DNA of 64,000 nt from Hysterangium stoloniferum (taxonomy: Eukaryota > Basidiomycota > Agaricomycetes > Hysterangiales > Hysterangiaceae), in assembly GCA_015178975.1 (NCBI GenBank), contig WHVD01000067.1, positions 62,001 to 126,000 on the forward strand. The letters are read 5' to 3'. Under the pieces are notes generated by a model. That model saw nothing but the letters and a program-made list of their open reading frames with translations. It was not told the origin of the DNA and did no database searches. A program made the position numbers and the translations under genes. Within the stretch, counting starts at the first letter, position 1. Each line of letters starts with the position of its first letter. Of the stretch, positions 32,731-45,912 are shown piece by piece.

Positions 32731-32791
32731 CGTCCTCGCTGATAAAAGAACGCGAGGTACAGAGCCTTTTCAGTAGTCCCGAATTCAAGTC

Positions 32792-33103
32792 ATGGCATAC
32801 CAGGCGGAACATCAGCATACCGCAGCGAAGCTTAAGATAAAATTCCCGGTCGCCCATAAACTCGAGTATGCAAGGATTAGGAGAGCCAATGAGGCAGGCA
32901 GGCAGGCAGGAACTCGAGGAAAACGCGAGGCAGAGCACAGGATTACGACACAGGAAATCGAGCGGGATAGACTGCACTTGAAGAAAAAACACGAGACGGC
33001 GCACCGAAAACAAGAGGCGTTCGGGAAAGAACAGTTCAACAAGGAACGACAGCTGTGTCGCGAATGCGTCCAGAGTAACTGGGAACGACGGGAGGAGGAG
33101 TAG
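32792..33103 (+). CDS. Charged coiled-coil open frame, hypothetical
   Basis: A 103-codon frame rich in Arg, Lys, Glu and Gln (MAYQAEHQHTAAKL... to ...QSNWERREEE). It is predicted to be helical, with no recognised domain, and follows directly on the degenerate repeat region. Similar charged sequence continues out of frame to about 33250. It may be the 3' part of the same decayed gene rather than an independent gene. Confidence 0.25.
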   Translation: MAYQAEHQHTAAKLKIKFPVAHKLEYARIRRANEAGRQAGTRGKREAEHRITTQEIERDRLHLKKKHETAHRKQEAFGKEQFNKERQLCRECVQSNWERREEE

Positions 33104-34710
33104 CAAGCATCGGGAGAGGCAGGAATGAGATGAAAAGGGGAGGGAGGGGCGGCGTCATCGACACAACAGGGAGCTGACAGAATCTGATCTCGGGAGTCTC
33201 CAGCACGAGCGAGAGAGGGGGGAAAGCTGCAATCGAGAGGGTGGTGCACCATCTTGAAAATAATCGTGCAGCAGAGAAGGCCAAATGCAAGACGGGGCCG
33301 GAGGGGTGACGCAGAGTCCAGAAAACGGCGGAAGCTCGAGAAGCCTCGTCCTGCGCGGGTCGCCAGACCATCATAAACGGCCTTGGGGATGAGGGGAACG
33401 GCATTTGTGGGGATGGGCGTATGCGCAGAGGGAGCAAGGCCCGAGTCTTTTCTAACAGTTTATCAGCCCGGGCACAACTAACAATTCAGCACAGGCGTGT
33501 TCTTTTACTTTTTTGCAGAGCATAAAGTGACGTCGGCAAAACCTTCTACTACGCTTGACTTTTTGCACTTGGAGCGAACCCAGATTCCATTCATCAGGCA
33601 GTTTCCTACTGACGACGGTCTATTACCCACCCACCCCCCCCCCCAAAAAAAAAAAAAAAAAACGCTCACTCGAACTATTTTTAAAAAGGCATTAGATTTA
33701 GTGGCGCATAATGAATGCCCAGATATATCGACGTTTGTTTGCCTGGCTGAAGTCAGTTTATACAAACCGCCTCTAGCCGGGAGCGACACGAGGAGCTGTC
33801 AGTGTGAAATTATAATCACGCGTAGCCAAACCGATGCATGCATGCATGCACCCACCCGCCCACGAGGCCACTTTAGAAAAATAGAAGAGTGCCCCCTGTA
33901 GTAGCGGCTCCTTTCGCTGTCAGAACACGTCTACGCATTAGCCTAGCAGTAGCAGTGGACACCGACAGACTGTCTGTGCGATGAGGGCAGGAGGGGGGGG
34001 GCATGATAATAGACACACACTTGCACGATATGAACAAGGACATTTGTAGCCGCAGCACGCACATGGCGACCAAGCAGCCGTGTATTAGACACCCGATACG
34101 GGATGGAAGACCCCCGCCGCGCCCTCGAGGTACCTGTCATCCGTCACCTATGTATGTATGCATCACGAAGGCACCCCACGCGAGTCAGTCAACCTTTGAA
34201 TTCCGTCACGGCGGTGGCACAGTTTCACAGCGATCCCCCCCCTTTTGGGCACAATGGTACATTCCATATTTTAACAGGGTAGCATGTGCATACTGTATAC
34301 AGTCTTTTTTGTGGCAGGGCAGGTATCATATGTAGGTAATGTGAATGCGCAAAAGACGGGAAGAGGGGGGGAATAAAAACGTTGGAAATAGATACACATT
34401 AAGTGGGTGGTTAGTGTGAAGGGTGAAGGGAGGGAAGAAGGAAGAAGGAAGAGAGAAGAGGGGAAGAGAGGGAAGAAGGAAGGCGAATAGTGGCAAAGCG
34501 AAGGTAAAAGAAGATAAACAACATGGCGGCCAACGCGAAGCGAGATATATGTGAAAAGACAGATGAGGAGTACGCAGTGAGGCGAGTACTTAAACAGCCT
34601 AGGAAAACAACAAGCAAGTAGAGAAAGACAGGCGGACCATACCGCACAGGCCAGAACCAACGGCCACGACCACGACCACACACTCCCCTCCCAGGCGTCG
34701 CTTTCACCTT
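33104..34710. other. Low-complexity interval without supported genes
   Basis: Contains a C-run/A-run at about 33632-33661, atgc repeats near 33836-33850 and purine-rich tracts at 34420-34500, just 3' of the next minus-strand gene (probably part of its 3' flank). A piece at 33593-33690 (tcaggcagtttcctactga ... ctcactcgaactattt) resembles 17325-17390 near the copia element. Confidence 0.5.
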
Positions 34711-37700
34711 TTACTGCATGAACGAGTCGATCGATTCCCTGCCAGACTCTGACCGATCCAGGTCAAACGAGAGGAAACTGTCCCCCTCTGGTTCGTCCGC
34801 CTCCCCCACCTCAGGCTCGAAGAAAAAGCTCCCCCGGTCTTGCTGATCGAGAAATGTGACCCGGGCCTTGTCCCCACCACCACCACCACCACCATTTCGC
34901 ATCTTCCCCCACGCCCTCCCATCATCCCACTCCCCGTCAATATTCAGCGCAACGCGCCGCCGCTCCTCCCCAGGCCCCATATTCAAAAACGACGGCTTCC
35001 GATCAACAACCATGCTCCTCGCCCCATTCGAGCCCTTCCTCTCCACACCCGCACCCGCACCCGCGCCACTGTGGCTCGCGCTCGACATCGCGCGGCGCAT
35101 GCCCCCAATCGCAGCACCCCCCGGCGCGCGCCGCCTCGGCGGCGGGGACAGACTCGTCGTGAACGCGTCGTGCTCCGCGGGCTTGGAGAACGAGCTTTTC
35201 GACATCCGGCCGCTCTCGCGTTCCCACGCCATGCCGAGGCGGAGGAGCTCTGCGGGCGGGACGATATGGTGCGCGACGTCGAGGGGCTGGGCTTGGCCGT
35301 GGCCTTGGGCTTGGGCTTGCGGCTGGGTGGATGATGTCGAGGGGTGGTGATCCGCAAGTGTCGGCGTAGATGGCATCAAGAGGATCGAGTTCGGGCTGGT
35401 GTTGTTGCTGTCGTCGAACCAGGACGAGGGTTCTGGTTCAGCCGTGAGCATGGATGCAGGGTCGTGTTCAAACTCGGGAAAGGGCTCTTCCGGCCGTCGC
35501 TCGCGCTCTGAATGTCGACCGAATAGCTTTTTCCGCGGTGTAGCAGTAGGCGTCCCGTGGGGAGATCGCTCCCTATCCCTCTCTTTCTCCTCCTTCCGCG
35601 AACTCGGCCCTGCCTCCCGCTTCTCCCTCCCACCCTCCCACCCTTTCTCCTTCCGCTCCTTCCCTGCCTTGGATTGCGGGGTCGACGGCGGCGGCGAAGT
35701 CGGCGGAGTTCTCATAGCTATACTCGACGACGACGACCTCAACATAGACCCTTGCGACTTCAATGACCGACGCATTCCCTCCGCACTGCCACTGCTAGTA
35801 CCGTTCACACCCATACCCGCACTAGGATCATAGCTGCTAGAATGCCTCAACATATGCTGCACGACATTCGACGATGTATGATGAAACGAGCGTTGTTTTC
35901 TCAACACCGACGTTACCGACGAAGCGGGGGACGACGTTGTCGTCGTGGTCGGTGGCGGCAGCGGCGGCCGTGGGGGAGGAGAAGTCGGCGGATTCGGGAG
36001 CGGGCGCCGTTTGACTTTAAGACTGTTCGCCCCGCGGTGCGTTGGATCCCGTTCGCGCTCACGATCTGGCAGCGGTGGGGGCGGGGGCATCGTCTCATCG
36101 AAAAGACTCGCATTCTCGTTCCCGTGTCCGTTTCCCGTCAAGGCGTGGACCAAGTCGATCGTGTCCTCAGTCATCTCCGGCACCACCTCGTTCACGATGC
36201 TCGGATACGCCCCCGCGGCCCTCCCGCTGTCACCCGCAGATCCATTAATCCATCCGAAGCCTTTGCCAGGCTCGCCCCTCCCGCCTTCGCTTCCGCTGGC
36301 TGCTCCCCCGTCCATCCCGCCAGGCGACAGGCCACTTGTGAATGAAAGTGTCGACAGCGACGACGACGAGTGATTCCGCTGTCCAAGCGTCGATGCAGGT
36401 CTGTTTCTAGAGGAAGTGGATGTCGAGCTGGAGGGGACGTAGAGCAACGAGGCGCTTGGCGTGAGGTGCAATGCTGGGGTCTGCTGTGGCGTGGTGTTGG
36501 CGTCAGAGTTGGGACTGAGAGTCGCATTGGGGCTTATACTCGAATCTAGTTTAGATTTCGAGCTACGGTGTGAACTGCTCGTAGGACTGGGGTTCCTCCT
36601 GTTCGAATTCGACAAGGACGCAGACGACGGTTCCCTCGACGGCGAGTGCCGCGATGTCGAGGCCGACGATGCAGACATCCTCGCCGCCCTGATCTGGTTC
36701 TGCATCTCTAGTTCCGGTGGAGTAGGGGGAAGGTCACCCTTAGGGGGAGGTAGCAAGGCTCCCCCAGGAGGCGACAATATCCGCACATGTGCGGGTGACG
36801 ACGACAACCCTGCGGGACCAACCGACACCGATTGCACTTGTGTGAATTCTTCGACAGGTGGTAAGGGCAGGCCCCCCATCGGCGGCGGCCTCGGAAACAG
36901 CGAGGGAGAAGGCCAGGCACTCGATGTTGATGAGGTAGGCGGGGTTGGACTTTGAAGTGAACTCATCTGAGACGAGCGCTGAGTGGGCGGGATGGAGTTT
37001 ACCGAGGTGCGTTGGGATGGGTGGAGAAGGGACGCTCGTTGAGAGCCTGGTAAAGGGAGTGAAGAAGCGTTCGAGGTGCGCTGAGAAGGCGCCACAGGAA
37101 GGAAGGAATGTTGTAGTTGAGGTGTGGGAAGGGAAGAAGTTGTGAGCTGAGAGATACGCTGTGACTGAGCCGAGAGATTGCGCTGTTGAGCAATGGTGGG
37201 AAGAGGAGGGTGATTAGATGCGATTGTCGAGACTGATCCGCGCAAAGGATGACCTGATGGCGGTAGTTTCCCCGCATTAACCCCGCGGCCGGCGGGACTG
37301 GTCCCCATCGCCATCGATGCCCCCGTCGAGGTGCTCTCGCTACGCTCATGGGCATAATCAGCATGTGCATCGAGGAGGCTGGCGGGCATATGTTCATTGG
37401 ACGGTCGAATCAGCGACGGCGACGGCCTATGACTGGACATGGAGGAAGAAGGGGGTAATGTCGGTAAAACGGTTGCTGTCGGGGACCTGGCTTGTGTAGC
37501 AGTGGTGGGTCGGATAGGCAGCGGGAGATGAGTACGTGAGTGGGAATCAGCAGCGTCCGATGTCCTATAATAAGAACATCACGACATCATGCTGGGTAAA
37601 CAAAACGGGCTGAAGCAACAATCTAGGACTGATTGCTCACCTAACACGGCCAGGCATTGTCATGCTTCTTTCTCTGCTGTTCCGCCCTACTTGGCCAGGC

Positions 37701-38341
37701 AGATGAACCTGGTTCCCGATGGGAAGGTGGACCTGTTTCCCTTTTGGATTGTCCCCGCCGCCAATCCTGTCCCTGATCCTCCTGCCAATGCTTCTTTCTG
37801 AGTTTGCAGAGAGGCGGCGGTCGACTGCAGGGGGCGTCAGGACTGATACTGCGGAGAAGGGATGGGGGAGGTGATGGTGGTCTTTTGAGCTCGCGGGGAA
37901 GAGGGCATGCGCGCTGGGTACTGCAAAGGGGTCGGCGGTGTCGGTGAGGGTCATCAAAGAGTGTTGAGAAGACGCACGATGATCGTCTGCGGGCGTAAGA
38001 GGCCCGTCGGTGGAGGCGCGGGAAATGGTCGACTTGGAGGATGCGCCCTTGGAGAAACGAGGATTCAAGGATGAATTTGGGGCATCGCGGTCGTATCGAC
38101 TGCGGTGGGGCGGATCCTGCACTTGTATTTCGACAGCGTGTTGGTGTTTAAGGGACCTTGAGCGGAAGCCAATGACGGCAGCAAGGTTAAAGCGGGATTT
38201 GGACGTGCTGGGAGAGAACGAAGATGGATTTGATGATGGGAGAGACTTGGATGATTGGGAGTCGATCATAGGTGTCATGACTGTTGTAGTGGGTGGACGG
38301 GGCCACCAGGTGGATGTGGATGTCGCGGTTGTGGTGCTCAT
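34711..38341 (-). CDS. Large Ser/Pro-rich, mostly disordered protein of unknown function
   Basis: Two exons, 37641-38341 and 34711-37564, joined across a 76-bp GT-AG intron in phase, encode 1184 residues. I do not recognise the family. A short ordered-looking motif lies near residues 50-75 (SRFNLAAVIGFRSRSLKHQH), followed by long Ser/Pro/Thr-rich stretches, several proline runs of the kind SH3 or WW domains bind (PPPPPLPDRERERD, LPNPPTSPPPRPPLPPP), a basic/acidic region around RKEEKERDRERSPHGTP, and a more conserved-looking C-terminus (RRRVALNIDGEWDDGRAWGK, then ARVTFLDQQDRGSFFFEPEV and DSFLSFDLDRSESG). No membrane segment. Possibly a cytoskeletal or signalling scaffold, but that is a guess. 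The GC content is well above that of the flanks. The opposite-strand frames are shadows of the codon bias. Confidence 0.8.
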
Positions 38342-41300
38342 TGACAGAGATGCCTGAGAACACGCAGGATGGTATGAGACACAGTATGAGACACGGTACG
38401 AGATGATAGCAAGAGAACAAAGGAGGGAGAAACAGAGTTTAAAATAAAGCTTAAGCTAGGGAAACCGAAGGTCAGGGAGGCTAATTACAGAGGCGCCCGG
38501 CGTTCCCTCCCCACTCCAATACTTGTGCTCGAGCTCGATCGAATCTCAATACCGTGGCTATGAATTATATATATCAGACCTGAGTTAATTTTTTTTTGGG
38601 GGGGAGGAGGGAGAGGAACTGAGAGGAAAGTGACAGTGTATAACTGAACCGTGAGAGGATAAATACGAGAAGTAGTTTTCAAACCAATAATAATACGAGG
38701 ATCTATCATGGATCAAAGAACAGCATGGATGATGGTGATTTGTATTCATACTACGTCAATTCTGTGGAATCAGTTGACGTCTGCGCACAAGGAGCAGTGA
38801 GGAGATGTGGTGACATGAATTTGCACCGCTTTTGAGCCTGAGGAGATCAGTCGAGGGGCGATCCTACTCAGTTCGACTCGCTCGAACACGTGTGGTGATC
38901 CCCAATGGAGAACAGGGACGAACCTTGATCAGCGTCCGGCGCCACATCCGACATCCTCTTTATATGGAAATAAGGATGAGTGTCAACAAACAGTCTGCCT
39001 CATTATTTCCTTATCGCCTCTTACGGGTCGATTAAAACTTTCCTGATCAGCGACCCCCACGCTTCCTTTGCTCTGATCAAACACGGCTGCGAGTGGCTCC
39101 CGGCTTGGGAACCTCGGCCCGCCAGTATTCGGACGTTTATCTTTCAAATTTGCCAGTTGGCAACGGAGTAGCCTGCGCACTGTGAGCACAACACGCCTGC
39201 ACCGCTCTGCGCACATGAATACATTCATGCACCGGTGAAGTGCTTGCTCCTCGGGGGCTGTGGAGTGAGGAGCTGTGCGCAGAAGACACGAGCCATTGGC
39301 AAAGAATCCAAATGGAGCGCATATAATCGCAAGCCATCACTCTCCCATCAAATCGAGCTGCACCGTATCCAGGGCTGCTCCCGTTTCCGGTTAGACGTTT
39401 ACGTTATCTCCCCCGCTACATGCATCCACGATTGCATCCGATAAATCTGCCGCGCTGTAAAAAAAATCTCCCAACGCCAGCCCTTGTTTTCGGTAAAACA
39501 TATCCGACCGTCTTAATGAGTTCCCGGTCACTCCGTGTCGTTATGCTGCTCCGCTCCTTGTATTTCATGCAGCTCCCCCTGACCGCTTGACCGTATCACG
39601 TATATTCCACAACTCGTAAACCCGTCTCCGACTTTGATTGCTTAATAGTGATTTATTACTAGTACAGCCGAGTCAAGTGACTATAACATTATATTAATTA
39701 ACAGAATGATATAGTTGATTTCATTACAGCGTACTTGTATGCATTTACCGAGCTTCTGGACGTTCCTAACGCACTTGTCCGTCAGCGGACCCATCTGCCC
39801 CGCTCTCATCTCCCGCTATTACTCCGCACCCAACTCGAATGATCCACCCCACACAACGCTCCTTATACTGAGAACGTCTCCATGATACCTTAAATTTCCA
39901 TCACTGCCCGTGTATATCCTCCGTGCCTTCCATCAAAGAACGAGCCGCTTCGAAGTGGGTACGTGTTGGGGTTGGGGTGCGTTCTTATTGACATCGAGAT
40001 GAACGTTCGATCAGATGACGACACGATCAGTTCCGTCGTCACATAACGGCGTCGACGGTTCGCTCTGCGTCTAGACCGACCCAAAAATCGTCGCGCTCCC
40101 GAGCCGCGACTCGTGCCTCGTGGGCCGTGCGTCCCATTTTCGTGATAACAGATTTGTCCCAAATACAGACGCGCGGGACCGAGGCACCCCGCCGATTCGT
40201 GCAGGAAGTCACAAGTGAGAACGTTTCTTCCAATGGAGAAATGGGCTTTTTTTTCCCACCCGCAGTGGTTCGATATCCCATCATCGGTGGTTGGTAATAA
40301 TATGAGTGGGGCTGACGTGCAGAGATGGTGTGAGCTACCCCGCACAAAGGTTAAGAATAGAGCGTCGCATCACTCGCGTCAGCGTCGGGACTGAAGCGAT
40401 TATTACTGCACAGGAACGTCTGTAAATGGCATCATCGTGAAAAAAGTCAACTTCCGACATTGCATGCATGCTCTGCCAGGGTGCGTCTAGACCCGCCGGA
40501 ATGGTACATTGGGGTACACAAGTCGGGTTTGACGAGCAGGAGGACCCGATGATGCCATCATCCGCGCCTCCATCACCATCAAAACAAGATCCATATCTCA
40601 TTCCCCGGGTCCGATTGCAAATACCAGTAACCAGAATACATTAACCCCGTTGTACCTCGTCCGCATTCGACTACCGATAATGTGCCCGAAATGTTGTGCA
40701 CGGCACTTCCATAGTCGTTGATCTAGAACTTGTCATATCATGTCGTTCCGCAACGCAACTGAGAAGAGGCAGTGCTAGTGCTTTACGGCACCTCGTGTGC
40801 TCTTCTCTGCTGGAACTTAAAAAAATTACAGAACGTTCAGTATCAATGAACGTGGCGTCATACTCCTCTCTCAGGCTATGTAGCACTCATTCAAAGTGAG
40901 GTTCCAATCATCAATAATACCTCAAACGCGGGATCAAACACTGAGCAGAGCAAACATAGCATTAAACATGACAATACAATAGCATCTGAGTTCCGTCCCA
41001 ATTATAGACAGCCCGCCGTAGCTTTCACTTCGTTCCAAAGTTTATACCTGCCGGAACACTGCAACTCGTTCGCGCACCCGCTCCCCCATCCCAGTCGCCA
41101 AGATGCGCAAGAAAGGTAGAATCGTTATCACTAGAGCAGTGTCGCAGCTCCCCTTCGAAACCAGCTAGAGTTGCGAAAGCATTGGCAAGTGGCGGCTTCG
41201 CAGCCTGAATAAATGCCCGTGTTGAAACGAACGCAGTAGACAAAATAAAGCAACGAATAGATGAATTACAGTAAGCCTGGTGGACTAGAGGTGGAAATAG

Positions 41301-41390
41301 CAACACAGACCTGCGATTCAGAATTTTGACCTGTCAGTGGCAAGGATCCTTCGTTTTCAAGATGGCTCCTGGCCACAAGACGGGGAGCCT
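38342..41390. other. Long intergenic interval, no supported gene
   Basis: Three kilobases without a credible exon chain on either strand. It includes the promoter region of the 34711-38341 gene (just right of 38341) and the 3' flank of the 41391 gene. A poly-T/G tract lies at about 38588-38606. Short open frames (for example 39890-40345 minus) lack codon structure or recognisable motifs. Confidence 0.5.
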
Positions 41391-43218
41391 TCACACTACG
41401 ACGAAACAGACGGGTGAAAATCTGAAGTTTGGGCTGTGCCGCTGGGTAGGAAGGAGATTCATCCACACGCCACCCACATTTACCAGACTGGGATATTTCC
41501 CATGGAAATTAGGTCGGCTTCGAAAAGTGAAAACCTCTCGTGTGTTACTCACTTTGTCTCGGCTTCGAAAAAAAATTCCGCTCGCTTTAGCCCCTAGTCT
41601 TCTCAAGAATTTCGGCCCTTTCTCATACTCGGAAACCACGGGAATAGGAATCGCCTTCCTCACACTCGTTAACGGATTTTCACTAGTCATGTTCGATAGC
41701 AGTGGTTGATCACCGGATGGCCCCCTTTCCAAAGGTTGGAGACTGTTTATTTCTTGTTCAAAGCTCTCATCATACCCATTGATATCGTCATCTTCCAAAT
41801 TCTGTGGAGTGGTTTGCGTAGGATATTCAATATTGAGTCTCATATTTAAGGTTTGGCAGGTGGCGGCGGCAACCATCTGCTCGCATCGGTGGTCACGAAG
41901 CGTTTGAACATTCGCACGGGGACGAAGAGTGACGTCCTCGTCTACGGCACCGGAAAGACGAACTGTGCCACTCTCTTCATGGAGAACTGCTCCACCGAGA
42001 TTGTACGAAGATATCGGCTTCCCAGAACATGTCCGCGGACCCAAGTTATCTGGTTCAGAAAAAGCAGTGTCAAAAGGTTTATGACGAGCCAGTGGCAGTG
42101 GTGACTCGAAGCATCGAGGGGGTGATTCCGATCCGGGACTTGGAAACCAGCGTGAAGAACTTGCTACATTAAAAACTGAACTACTTTGCGGTGGAAGCGG
42201 TGCATCGAGCCCTCCTTCTTCCAGGTGAGACTTATGCGAATAAATCAGATTTCGGCGGGATGTATTCCATTCGGCAACTTTCGATTTGAGGTCTTTTAAT
42301 ATAGTTATCGATTTCAATAATTGTGATTTGTGCGAAGTTGCAGCCCGCCGTTTTTTTGGGAAAGAGAGGGGGTGTACTGTGCCTTGGGAAAAAGACAACA
42401 TGGCTTCGGAAGATAAGATGGAAGAATTGAGAGCTTGACTGCTGGGGAAAGCATCAGTTAATAGGGAAGTGGGTCTTGTAGCAGGATATTCAGATTGAGT
42501 GGAATCAATGTCAGTTTCCAGGCTAAAGGAGGTCGGAAAGGCCGACAGGCGAGATGTGAAATAAAACATCTCTGTGTCTGTGATTGAGAGCGAGTCTTCC
42601 AGACTATCTCGGAACTCTCTTCTTTGATTCATTCTGTCAAGGATGGACGTTATGGAAGGGACAAGTTCTTGCGATGGATCTCGGTTTATTGGCATGGTTC
42701 CATCGTAGTGGAACATAGAATAATTCTCTGAGGTGTATGGTTGGAGAATCGAGTGGGACGAGGGGTGAGCTTCATAGATGTGCGAATGATCCGAGTCGGA
42801 CAGTCGATAAACTTGGTTACACACATTAGAATATTCGGGAACATTGTCTGCTTCGGCGGGACGAGAAGAATGAAGAACAACATCAGAGGCCGAGTTATCA
42901 TTTCCCACAACCATTACAGTGCCAGTACCAGCATCTTCGTTTCCGATTTGGACAAAATGTTGATTTAAAACCAAAGACGGTTCAAATTGAGCGATGCGTG
43001 CGTAATTGGCCTCATCAGCATGCCTGACCTGGGGTACCTGCAAAAGATTCAAATTTAGGCCTGTTTCGGGAGTGAGGGACTGCTGCGCTGGAACAACAAC
43101 AACGGGCATATCGGGACTAGAAGATTCAGTACTCGAATCGGTCGTGAACGGGCTTCCAGGCGGGGCAAGCGTCGCCTGGTATAGCCAGTCTGATGGGGAT
43201 TCGTCCGACGAATGAATC
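41391..43218 (-). CDS. Hypothetical Ser-rich protein
   Basis: The frame is open from an acceptor-like ctag at about 43219 down to the stop at 41391, roughly 609 codons. The first in-frame Met is at 43109 but the preceding codons (SSDESPSDWLYQATLAPPG) look coding, so the start probably lies in an exon further right (43.3-43.4 kb). Composition is Ser/Pro/Asn-rich with an internal basic helix near residues 260-290 (SQLLKSITILKDLKSKVAEW) and a basic C-terminus (KFLRRLGAKASGIFFRSRDK, then GVWMNLLPTQRH). No domain is recognised; nuclear or cortical regulatory roles are both possible. Confidence 0.65.
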
Positions 43219-44555
43219 TAGACCAAGGAACAGAAAGGCATTTCAAGGGAATTTAACCGCAATGCGCAGCATAATATCGAATAATGTGTATGTACTAACG
43301 GATGGCGGGGTGTTTCTTACATATCTCGGCGACTCGGAGTAGTTATGTTGATACGAGCCCCATCGTGAAGGCGAGATTGGAGAATAATGCTGAAGATAAT
43401 TTTAAGAAGTCATACCTTAGATCATTCGCACAACAGGAATAAAGAGTGGGACATGCCAAAGCTACTGGTTCCATTTTTATACTTCTGAACTAGGTCGCGG
43501 CAATGCCGCAAGTATTGCGGACTTGGAGCGGATTAAAACGTGAAATAAAACGAGTGCGGCAAAAGAGCTTAATAGCGTAAAGACAGTGAGGTAGCGGCGA
43601 GCAAATAGGTAGACTAGCAAGGTGAAAGCAACATAAAACTCCCGAGTGCTAATTTGAATTTTCAGGTTTCATGCCACCATTCTCGGCGAGCTCCGACAAA
43701 CCCCGCCGACTCGGTCCCCGGAACTTACCCCTTTCACCAAGCTAGCTACATAAACACTAAACATCTTTTTGTTCGCTGCTATCGACGAGATAATCCAAAG
43801 TCCAAAGACTTTTGGCCATTTATGAGGATTTTCCCTTCGTTTGGACCGCATGACAAGTGCATCGGGCGATGGTAAATCAAGGTGTCTGCGACAGACATGA
43901 CATTCTGGGTCTGGTCACTATAAAGTGAAAGGAATTTAAACTATATTTCAGTAAGGCAACTAATGGTAGACCTTGGGGCATGCTTTCCTGCCCTTTTCTC
44001 ACATCTCCCGTGTCTCTAAACCATGTACCATATTGGTGTTTAGGATTCGTTCTACTTTGGAAGAATATGACTCCTTTTTACCTGTTGTATTACATAGGCG
44101 TATCTTCGGAAACGAAGTAATCTTACTATGACTCGGAGGGTTTGTATTGCAGACTCCTCAATCAACTAGCAATCGGCGTTGCTTGAAGTGAAGACCCAGA
44201 TGAGAGAAATATGCATGGTGATATCGACCACAATATATGTACAGAAATTCCCTTCCGTGCGCCAACCGTCCTTCTAAACATAGACTTTTCAAATTATTCA
44301 AGTAGAGTGACTATCTTGTAAACGGTGCAATAGCCCTTTGCTTGACGTGACTGTCACGCGCGGAATCGATATACACACACGCCTCGACGCCTAAGCGTCA
44401 ATTGTCAGTTAGAGTCGCAAGCTAATATCCGCGACCTCTTCGTTACGAGGACAAGTGGCTTACACCGTGTTTTGCTCTTTACTACTACTCATTGCTCGTG
44501 TAAGACTTTAGTTGTCAGCAGCGTTTCGAACCTCCGGAAGGAGAAGTGCCCGCAC
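43219..44555. other. Divergent intergenic region
   Basis: Lies between the minus-strand hypothetical gene and the plus-strand TMEM115 homologue. It probably holds the first small exon of the former near 43320-43400 and both promoters. No other feature was recognised. Confidence 0.4.
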
Positions 44556-45912
44556 ATGGCCATCCTTTCTTCTCCTTTGCAGTGGGTTTTATCCACCCCT
44601 CCAGCAACGCGGCTTTTCGCAGCCCTTCTCATCGTGTCTTCCGGAATATACTACTGGCTTCAATGGCAAGCGGGGGCACCCACACAAATTCCATACTTTA
44701 CTCTGGTTCCTGGGATTAGCTGGATGTATCCTTGGACATTACTGACATCGAGCTTTGTCGAGAGAAGTGTGATTGGAGTACGTAGTTCTTTATTTAGTGT
44801 ACTTGACTAAGTATAACTGACACCCCTTGGCACTCTTCTGACAGTTGGCGTTTTCTCTCATTTCAGTACCGGTGTCGTTACGGTACCTGGAGCGTCTTTG
44901 GGGGACATTGGAAACCTTCAAATTTATCGGCATAGTTCTGATAGTATCCAATATTGTTACCCTGGTTGTCAGTTGGATTGAGTATTTTGTGTTGGGGATG
45001 GAGCTGTTTATGTGCGGAATTACCCATGATCTATAAAAGTGACCTTTTCAGCTTATTCGCCTTATTTGCAGTTACGGGATGGAGTATCATGGCCAGATGG
45101 CGCTTCAAATAGGTGTACTAGTCGCTTTCACTCAAATAATCCCTGAACATCAGGTTCAACTTTTCGGCGTTTTGAAGCTGCGTGTCAAGGTGAGTGAATT
45201 CGTCGCGATCTCCTTGAATCCGCATTTAACTGTATTCGGCAGCGACTCCCTATGTTATATGTAACGCTTTCTACTGTGTTATGTATCGTTGGCTATCAAG
45301 ATCCATGGATTATCATTCAATTTGGCTGGCTTGTCTCATGGATTTATCTACGATTTTACAAACGTACAACTAGCGACGGCGGTCCAGCAGAGTATGGCGA
45401 CAGAAGTGAAACATTTGCATTCATCTATTGGTTCCCTCCATTCCTCCAGTGAGTCTTCTTTCCAACCGCCAATAATGCGTAGAATACTTATTTCGACCTA
45501 GCTACCCCATATCGATTGCCGCCAATGGTACCCACAACCTTTGTCTTCGCCTGAAGATTATCCCTTCACAGTCCGGGCCGCCAACTGATATTGAAGTTGG
45601 ATATGCCGCCCTGCCAGGAGGCGCTCGTGCTGAAGCTGAACGCAGAAGGTTAGTTTCCGCGAACCTACTTCCGCCACCGAGCTAATTTTGTTTTTCCCAT
45701 TTAATAGAGCAATGGCTCTCAAGGCACTTGATCAGCGTCTCGCTAACCCTACCCAGAATCCCGGTGCCACATCCTTCTCACCGGAGTCTAGGCCACGAGG
45801 GAATAGTGTATCGCCGCCGCAATCGCAAGCACCTGGCATCAAGTTGGGCGGTACCGGAATGGCGGAACCAGAGGGTGATGCGGACTTGGGGGTTGCAGTT
45901 GAAAAGGATTAA
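44556..45912 (+). CDS. TMEM115-family (DUF1751) multi-pass Golgi membrane protein
   Basis: Six exons (44556-44777, 44845-45011, 45072-45189, 45243-45448, 45502-45648, 45708-45912) join in phase to 354 residues. The protein has a rhomboid-like set of hydrophobic helices: FAALLIVSSGIYYWLQW, a YPWTLLTSSF motif, FKFIGIVLIVSNIVTLVVSW, ALQIGVLVAFTQIIPEHQV and WIIIQFGWLVSWIYLRFYK. The GDRSETFAFIYWFPP segment is typical of the TMEM115/YOL107W family, which is placed in the Golgi and linked to retrograde traffic. The C-terminus is hydrophilic and Pro/Ser-rich. I chose the Met at 44556 because it immediately precedes the first conserved helix; an upstream Met at 44472 is possible. Introns are 53-67 bp, all GT-AG. 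Confidence 0.82.

Noticed and set aside
34840..36955. Several long plus-strand open frames opposite the 34711-38341 gene
   Set aside because: They are antisense shadows of a GC-rich Ser/Pro-biased coding exon, with low-complexity Arg/Pro/Ser translations and no splice or domain logic.
41391..43109. CaaX prenylation signal at the C-terminus (CFVVV)
   Set aside because: The cysteine is fifth from the end, not fourth, so the CaaX spacing is not met.
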